From an uncultured Eubacteriales bacterium (GTDB lineage Bacteria > Bacillota_A > Clostridia > Christensenellales > Aristaeellaceae): a stretch of 10,805 nt of DNA. The position numbers and the translations under genes are program-made. Of this stretch, positions 7,043 to 10,805 are shown in pieces; position 1 is the stretch's first letter, and the number at the start of each line of letters is the position of its first letter. The stretch is from assembly GCA_902766515.1 (NCBI GenBank), contig CACXEB010000336.1:1-10805 (forward strand), in the 5' to 3' direction. The notes below the pieces were generated by a model, which saw only the letters and a program-made list of their open reading frames with translations, did no database searches and was not told where the DNA came from.

Positions 7043-7684
7043 ATGGCAGAAATCAAACAGGCGCCGCAAAAAGGCCGGGAGCGGACCTTCTGGTTCACGG
7101 CCGCGCGGGTACTGAGCGCCCTGCTGACGCACACCATCTACCCGGTCCGGTACGCCGGCTGCGAGTACGCAGCGATGGACGCCCCGTTCATCGTGGTGTC
7201 CACCCACAAGCACTGGCTGGATCCCCTGCTGGTGGGCAGCCGCATCAAACGGTACGAGGTCCGCTTCCTGGGCAAAAAGGAGCTGGTCGGCACCAAGATC
7301 GGCGCATGGATGCTCGATAAGCTGCACATGATCGTCGTCGACCGCCACAACAGCGACCTGAAAGCGATGCGCGACTGCGTCCAGGTCATCCGCGACGGAC
7401 ACGTGCTGTGCATTTTCCCCGAGGGCACGCGCTGCCCGGACACGACCCTGGAGCACATGGAAAGCGGCTGCGCGCTGATCGCGCTGCGCAGCAAGGCGCC
7501 CGTGCTGCCCGTGCTGGTCGACAAGCCCTGCAGGCTGTTCCGGACCGTGCATGTGATCTACGGCCCGCCCGTCGACCTCTCCGACCTGATCGCCGAGGGC
7601 ATCAGCGCGGAAACGGCGGAAAAATGCAACTCCCGGATCCGCGAACACATCCTGCGGCTCGCGTCCGGTGGCGCTGAAAAGTGA
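7043..7684 (+). CDS. plsC: 1-acyl-sn-glycerol-3-phosphate acyltransferase (PlsC/LPLAT family)
   Basis: Adds the second acyl chain to lysophosphatidic acid to give phosphatidic acid at the inner face of the membrane. The 213 residues contain the catalytic H-x4-D motif (H55-D60, in STHKHWLDP), FLGKKEL 75-81, VVDR 98-101, the substrate-binding FPEGTR (125-130) and the late APVLPVLVD motif (152-160). A hydrophobic N-terminal stretch (17-34) probably associates with the membrane. ATG 7043 follows GGGGAGG with 9 bases of spacing, and the gap to the cmk stop is 4 bp, so the two are co-transcribed. The first motif reads THKHWLD instead of the commoner NHxSxxD, but both catalytic residues are kept. 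Acyl donor (acyl-ACP or acyl phosphate chemistry) cannot be read from sequence. Confidence 0.93.
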   Translation: MAEIKQAPQKGRERTFWFTAARVLSALLTHTIYPVRYAGCEYAAMDAPFIVVSTHKHWLDPLLVGSRIKRYEVRFLGKKELVGTKIGAWMLDKLHMIVVDRHNSDLKAMRDCVQVIRDGHVLCIFPEGTRCPDTTLEHMESGCALIALRSKAPVLPVLVDKPCRLFRTVHVIYGPPVDLSDLIAEGISAETAEKCNSRIREHILRLASGGAEK

Positions 7685-7784
7685 TTTTTGACCTGTTTTA
7701 TTCTTAAAAGTGGGGATTCGTGCCCATATTTATGGCAAAAAGAAGGAGTTTTCCGCTTTTTGCAGAATACATTCCGTGTAAACG

Positions 7785-7848
7785 CCGTTCCCGCCGCCCT
7801 TTTGCGGGGACCGGGAGCGGCCATCCCGCCCGGCGAAGCCTTCGCCGG
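7785..7848 (+). other. Two hairpins in the leader of the MreB-like gene
   Basis: The 186-bp gap between plsC and the MreB-like gene (7685-7870) is AT-richer at first, then strongly GC-rich. Arms 7785-7793/7812-7820 pair over 9 bp with one wobble, enclosing ccgc 7794-7797/gcgg 7804-7807. A second hairpin, 7830-7837/7841-7848, pairs 8 bp around gcc. Neither is followed by a T run, so they are poor terminator candidates. The second ends 8 bases before the Shine-Dalgarno aaaggag (7857-7863). I recognise no riboswitch class and no convincing promoter in the gap; TTGACC at 7688-7693 has no matching -10. Confidence 0.5.
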
Positions 7849-7870
7849 ACCGAAGTAAAGGAGTCGATTC

Positions 7871-8893
7871 ATGCGGCATGCCTCAGACCTGGGCATCGAC
7901 CTGGGCACGTCCAACGTCCTGATCTACGGGCGCGGACGGGGTATCATCTTCAAGGAGCCTGCCGTGCTGGCGCAGAACCGTGACACCGGCGCCATCATTG
8001 CCCTGGGCGAGGAAGCGCACAAGATGCTGGGGCGCGCGCCCGGCAGCATCGAGGTCAAGCGCGTCCTGCGCGGCGGCACGGTCGGCAAGGACCTGCCGCT
8101 GGTCGGCGCCATGCTGCTGCGCTTCGTCATCGCGGCGAACGGCAAGCACCTGATCAACGGCCCGCACATCGTGCTCAGCGTGCCCTCCACGCTGAACGAG
8201 ACCGAGCGCCGGGGCCTGTCCGGCTCCCTGTTTGAAACCGGCGCGCGGCGCACCCAGATCATCGACCGCAGCATCGCGGCCGCGCTGGGCGCCGACCTGC
8301 CGATCGGCGAAGCCTACGGCAGCATGATCGTGGATATCGGCGGCAGCCTGACGGACATCGCCGTGCTGTCCATGGGCAGCGCCGTGGTCAGCCAGAACGT
8401 GCCGCGGGGCGGGGACAGCTTTGACGACGCGATCATGAAATACATCCGCCGCAAGCACAACCTGCTGATCGGCGAGGTCACCGCCGAGGAGATCAAGATG
8501 CGCATCGGCTCCGTCATGCCGCGCCGCGAGCCCCTGTACCTGGACGTCACCGGCCGCGACCTGATCAGCGGCCTGCCGAAGACCCTCCGCATCACCTCCG
8601 ACGAGGTGCTCGAAGCCATGGAAGAGCCCCTGCAGGGCCTGATCGAGGAGATCCATAAGGTGCTGGAGCGCACCCCCGCCGAGCTGGCGGCGGACATTTT
8701 TGACAACGGCATCATCCTGAGCGGCGGCGGCGCGCTGCTGGACGGCCTGGCGGACGCGGTGTCCATCGCCCTCAAGATCAACTGCCGCATCGCCGACCAG
8801 CCGCAGGAGTGCATCGCGCGCGGCTGCGGCCTGACGATGGAAAAACCCGGCGAGCTCGGCCGCTACCTGGCGGCGAGCCGGAAAAGGAAGTAA
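7871..8893 (+). CDS. MreB/Mbl-family actin-like protein, divergent nucleotide site
   Basis: Bacterial actin homologue; relatives form membrane-bound filaments that steer the cell-wall elongation machinery. The 340 residues cover the whole fold: phosphate-1 loop DLGTSN (10-15), GEEAHKMLGR (46-55), phosphate-2 loop DIGGSLTD (155-162), RRKHNLLIGEVTAEEIK (193-209, very MreB-like) and the adenosine loop LSGGGALLDG (283-292). Two catalytic segments differ: the usual EEPMAAAIG reads DRSIAAALG (132-140), and DIGGGTTE reads DIGGSLTD. The N-terminus is short and polar, without an obvious membrane-binding helix. Start ATG 7871 follows aaaggag by 7 bases. The gene has its own leader and no mreC or mreD follows, since the next gene is convergent. 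It may be a specialised paralogue rather than the main MreB. Confidence 0.88.
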   Translation: MRHASDLGIDLGTSNVLIYGRGRGIIFKEPAVLAQNRDTGAIIALGEEAHKMLGRAPGSIEVKRVLRGGTVGKDLPLVGAMLLRFVIAANGKHLINGPHIVLSVPSTLNETERRGLSGSLFETGARRTQIIDRSIAAALGADLPIGEAYGSMIVDIGGSLTDIAVLSMGSAVVSQNVPRGGDSFDDAIMKYIRRKHNLLIGEVTAEEIKMRIGSVMPRREPLYLDVTGRDLISGLPKTLRITSDEVLEAMEEPLQGLIEEIHKVLERTPAELAADIFDNGIILSGGGALLDGLADAVSIALKINCRIADQPQECIARGCGLTMEKPGELGRYLAASRKRK

Positions 8894-8936
8894 TACTGCT
8901 TTCCGTCCGACCCATATCCATCAATCAGCATAAAGA

Positions 8937-10436
8937 TCAATCCCTGCGATAGATATCCCGCGTGTACACGCGATCGCGCACATCGTCCAGCGCCGGATCA
9001 TAGCGGTTGGCGATGATACACCCGCACATGGCCTTGAAGCGGTCCAGGTCGTTCACGACCCTGCTGCCGAAGAAGGTGCTGCCGTCCTCGAGCGTCGGCT
9101 CGTAGATAATGACGGCGGCGCCTTTTGCTTTGATGCGTTTCATGACGCCCTGAATGGACGACTGGCGGAAGTTGTCGGAGTTCGCCTTCATGGTCAGGCG
9201 GTACACGCCGACCGTGACCTCGCGCTGCTCGGCCTCCCGGGCGGAGGAATACGCCTCCGAGCCCCGGTAGGCGCCGGCGATCTCCAGCACGCGCTCGGCG
9301 ATGAAGTCCTTGCGCGTCCGGTTGCTCTCCACGATCGCCTGGATCAGGTTTTCCGGCACGTCGCGGTAGTTGGCCAGCAGCTGCTTGGTGTCCTTGGGCA
9401 GGCAGTAGCCGCCGTAGCCGAAGGAAGGATTGTTGTAATAATCGCCCACCCGCGGGTCCAGGCAGACGCCCCGGATGATGGACGCGGTGTCCAGGCCCTT
9501 GATTTCCGCGTAGGTATCCAGCTCGTTGAAATACGACACCCGCAGCGCCAGGTAGGTATTGACGAACAGCTTGGTCGCCTCAGCCTCGGTGCAGCCCACC
9601 AGCAGGGTCTCCACGTCCGGCTTCAGCGCGCAGGCGCGGAGCATGTCCGCGAACCGCCGGGCCTCCGCATCCGTATCGCCGTCGCAGCCCACGATGATGC
9701 GGGAGGGATACAGGTTGTCATACAGCGCCTTGGATTCGCGCAGGAACTCCGGGCTGAACAGCAGCCGGGGGCAGCCCAGGGTCTTCCGGATATGCTCTGT
9801 ATAGCCCACGGGCACCGTGGATTTGATGACGATGACGGGCGGCTCCGGCCGGTCCGCCGCGGCCCGCATCACCTGCCGCAGCACCGCTTCGACCGCCGAG
9901 CAGTCAAAGCCGTTGGTTTTCGGGTCATAATTGGTCGGCGCGGCCACGATGACGAAATCCGCCGCCGCGTAGGCCGCGTCGCCGTCCAGCGTGGCGGTCA
10001 GGGAAAGGACGCGGCTCCCTTCGCGCGCCTCCTGCAGGTAGCGCTCGATGTACTCATCCTGGATCGGCGACTCCATCCGGTTGAGCCGCTCCACCTTCTC
10101 CGGCACGATATCGACCGCCGTCACATCGTGCTGCTGGGCCAGCAGCACCGCCAGCGACAGGCCCACATAGCCGGTGCCTGCCACCGCCACCCTCGCCCGG
10201 GGCGGCTGGGCCGTCTCTCCGCGCTCCGTCTCAAACATATCGGTCGGTTCAAAGGAAAGCGCGGCCCCCAGGGCTTCCAGCTGCGGGATGGACGGCACGT
10301 AGTCCCCCGCTTCCAGCCGGCTCAGCACGGAACGGTTGATGCCGGTCTGCTCCGCCAGGGCCGCCTGGTTCATATGCAGCGCTTTGCGGCGGCTGACCAC
10401 CGTCCGGGATAGTTTGGCCAATGACATTTTTTTCAT
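8937..10436 (-). CDS. ugd: UDP-glucose 6-dehydrogenase (HasB-like) with N-terminal XRE helix-turn-helix
   Basis: The enzyme part oxidises UDP-glucose with two NAD+ to UDP-glucuronate, a precursor of acidic surface polysaccharide. Residues 80-499 match the whole streptococcal HasB type: Rossmann GTGYVG (87-92), [12 protein letters not shown] (167-178), STVPVGYT (206-213), FSPEFLRE (227-234), K289/N293 in ATKLFVNTY, and YGGYCLPKD (341-349) with catalytic C345, through to the C-terminal YTRDIYRRD. Residues about 11-68 add an XRE/Cro-type helix-turn-helix: [19 protein letters not shown] (24-42), then [14 protein letters not shown], as in Cro/CI regulators. Both parts lie in one uninterrupted frame with one strong start (ATG 10436, GAGGAG 7 bases upstream), so this is a true fusion, not two genes. 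The nearest relatives I know begin at the Rossmann strand. The promoter is flanked by inverted repeats, so self-regulation is inferred. Confidence 0.95.
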   Translation of the reverse strand: MKKMSLAKLSRTVVSRRKALHMNQAALAEQTGINRSVLSRLEAGDYVPSIPQLEALGAALSFEPTDMFETERGETAQPPRARVAVAGTGYVGLSLAVLLAQQHDVTAVDIVPEKVERLNRMESPIQDEYIERYLQEAREGSRVLSLTATLDGDAAYAAADFVIVAAPTNYDPKTNGFDCSAVEAVLRQVMRAAADRPEPPVIVIKSTVPVGYTEHIRKTLGCPRLLFSPEFLRESKALYDNLYPSRIIVGCDGDTDAEARRFADMLRACALKPDVETLLVGCTEAEATKLFVNTYLALRVSYFNELDTYAEIKGLDTASIIRGVCLDPRVGDYYNNPSFGYGGYCLPKDTKQLLANYRDVPENLIQAIVESNRTRKDFIAERVLEIAGAYRGSEAYSSAREAEQREVTVGVYRLTMKANSDNFRQSSIQGVMKRIKAKGAAVIIYEPTLEDGSTFFGSRVVNDLDRFKAMCGCIIANRYDPALDDVRDRVYTRDIYRRD

Positions 10437-10449
10437 AGCGCATCTCCTC

Positions 10450-10466
10450 TGTTGTTTTCAACAACA
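10450..10466. promoter_or_regulatory. Inverted repeat next to the ugd ribosome-binding site, candidate operator
   Basis: The 17-bp tgttgttttcaacaaca has perfect 7-bp arms (10450-10456 and 10460-10466) around ttc. It abuts the Shine-Dalgarno (10449-10444) in the transcribed leader. Half of it (tcaacaaca) recurs at the -35 element 63 bp away. Binding by the XRE domain is inference. Confidence 0.5.
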
Positions 10467-10471
10467 TTTTA

Positions 10472-10487
10472 GGACGAATTTTCGTCC
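10472..10487. promoter_or_regulatory. Inverted repeat just after the ugd transcription start, candidate operator
   Basis: ggacgaattttcgtcc has perfect 7-bp arms (10472-10478 and 10481-10487) around tt. It covers roughly +2 to +17 of the predicted transcript, a classical repressor position. As RNA, a 2-base loop is too tight for the full stem, which favours a DNA site. Confidence 0.5.
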
Positions 10488-10495
10488 GTTTCCGC

Positions 10496-10524
10496 ATTTT
10501 ACACGAACAGCATGCTTTTGTCAA
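10496..10524 (-). promoter_or_regulatory. Strong sigma-A type promoter of ugd
   Basis: On the minus strand TTGACA (10524-10519, perfect), a 17-bp spacer and TAAAAT (10501-10496, 5 of 6). It lies between the rpsU terminator and the ugd start, so ugd is transcribed on its own. The expected start is near 10489, giving a leader of about 50 bases. Confidence 0.88.
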
Positions 10525-10532
10525 CAACAAAA
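10516..10532. promoter_or_regulatory. Inverted repeat over the ugd -35 element
   Basis: ttttgtcaacaacaaaa has 6-bp arms (10516-10521 and 10527-10532) around caaca and covers the whole -35 hexamer. It contains tcaacaaca (10521-10529), the same 9-mer found at 10458-10466. Part of the symmetry comes from the T tract of the rpsU terminator, so the case is weaker than for the other two sites. Confidence 0.35.
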
Positions 10533-10557
10533 ATGCCTCATTCCGAAGGATGAGGCA
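10529..10557 (-). terminator. Intrinsic terminator of rpsU
   Basis: On the minus strand TGCCTCAT (10557-10550) pairs with ATGAGGCA (10541-10534) over 8 bp, with extra CC/GG pairing beside a bulge near the loop, followed by five T residues (10533-10529). It lies 18 bases after the rpsU stop and separates rpsU from ugd. Confidence 0.88.
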
Positions 10558-10574
10558 ATATTGGAGTGATTCGC

Positions 10575-10742
10575 TTAATACTTCCGCTTACGGGCCGCTT
10601 CGGCCTTCTTCTTGCGCTTGACGCTGGGCTTCTCGTAATGCTCACGCTTACGGACTTCCGCCAGAACGCCGGAGCTCTGCCGCTTAAAGCGCTTCAGAGC
10701 GCTTTCCAGAGACTCGTTTTCCTTGATCCGGATCTCAGACAC
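10575..10742 (-). CDS. rpsU: 30S ribosomal protein S21
   Basis: Small basic protein of the 30S subunit, near the anti-Shine-Dalgarno end of 16S rRNA, that helps initiation on mRNA. The 55 residues show the family signature: [19 protein letters not shown], then [20 protein letters not shown] and a basic C-terminal helix ending RKRKY. Start chosen at GTG 10742, with GGAGG 8 bases upstream; an in-frame ATG at 10778 would add twelve residues ([11 protein letters not shown]) foreign to the family and bury the Shine-Dalgarno. Compared with usual clostridial S21, the stretch CAKAG between RFKRQ and VLAEV is shortened to SSG, a two-residue loss. The gene ends in its own terminator; its promoter lies beyond the window. 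Confidence 0.95.
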   Translation of the reverse strand: MSEIRIKENESLESALKRFKRQSSGVLAEVRKREHYEKPSVKRKKKAEAARKRKY

Positions 10743-10778
10743 CTTGTTTCCCTCCCTTCGCCACTCTCGCCTGGACAT

Positions 10779-10795
10779 CGCTGTTTTCCACAGCG
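10779..10795 (-). other. Short inverted repeat upstream of rpsU
   Basis: cgctgt (10779-10784) and acagcg (10790-10795) form a 6-bp stem with a 5-base loop, about 36 bases upstream of the rpsU start. No T run follows on either strand. It could be a leader hairpin or simply the end of an upstream gene cut by the window edge. Confidence 0.3.
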
Positions 10796-10805
10796 GATTG
10801 GCGAC

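Noticed and set aside
7720..7983. 87-residue plus-strand frame overlapping the MreB-like start
   Set aside because: GTG start without Shine-Dalgarno, arginine-rich, and out of frame with the strongly supported actin-like gene.
8894..8936. Shared terminator between the convergent MreB-like and ugd genes
   Set aside because: The 43-bp gap holds no convincing stem followed by a T run on either strand.
10743..10778. ATG start extending S21 by 12 residues
   Set aside because: The extension is foreign to the S21 family and covers the good GGAGG site that serves the GTG at 10742.
10743..10805. C-terminal end of another gene upstream of rpsU, one frame stopping at TGA overlapping the GTG start
   Set aside because: Too short and without recognisable motif; the overlap could be chance.

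Overview
The window looks like a chromosomal segment of a GC-rich Bacillota, most likely an anaerobic Clostridia lineage. The reasons are a short Gram-positive-type S21 protein, strong GGAGG Shine-Dalgarno sites, sigma-A type promoters, a HasB-like UDP-glucose dehydrogenase and the FHA-SEDS-PBP gene order. This placement is inference; no marker in the window fixes genus or species. Coding density is very high, and no tRNA, rRNA, CRISPR array or transposase gene was seen.

Layout. (i) Positions 53-6179, minus strand: a four-gene operon read from a sigma-A type promoter at 6247-6219. It encodes a secreted zinc-ribbon/beta-sandwich protein, then a membrane-anchored FHA protein (18-bp gap), a SEDS glycosyltransferase of the FtsW/RodA/SpoVE family, and a class B penicillin-binding protein. 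The last three genes overlap by 4 bp each (ATGA, GTGA). The PBP gene runs into an array of four hairpins (34-176) that supplies an unusual 44-residue C-terminal tail. (ii) Positions 6251-8893, plus strand: a back-to-back promoter drives cmk and plsC, 4 bp apart. A 186-bp leader with two hairpins follows, then an MreB/Mbl-family gene whose nucleotide-site motifs depart from the canonical ones. (iii) Positions 8937-10436, minus strand: a UDP-glucose 6-dehydrogenase with an XRE-type helix-turn-helix domain fused to its N-terminus. Its promoter is near consensus and is surrounded by inverted repeats. (iv) Positions 10534-10742, minus strand: rpsU (ribosomal protein S21) and its intrinsic terminator.

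Most of the window concerns the cell envelope. SEDS protein plus class B PBP is the standard pair for polymerising and cross-linking septal or lateral peptidoglycan. The FHA protein could link them to Ser/Thr phosphorylation. PlsC makes phosphatidic acid for membrane lipid, the MreB-like protein suggests shape control, and Ugd makes UDP-glucuronate for surface polysaccharide. Cmk and S21 are housekeeping.

The points most worth a second look are the HTH-Ugd fusion with candidate operators in its own promoter, the hairpin element captured as PBP coding sequence, the MreB-like protein with altered catalytic motifs, and the exported zinc-ribbon protein at the head of the wall operon.
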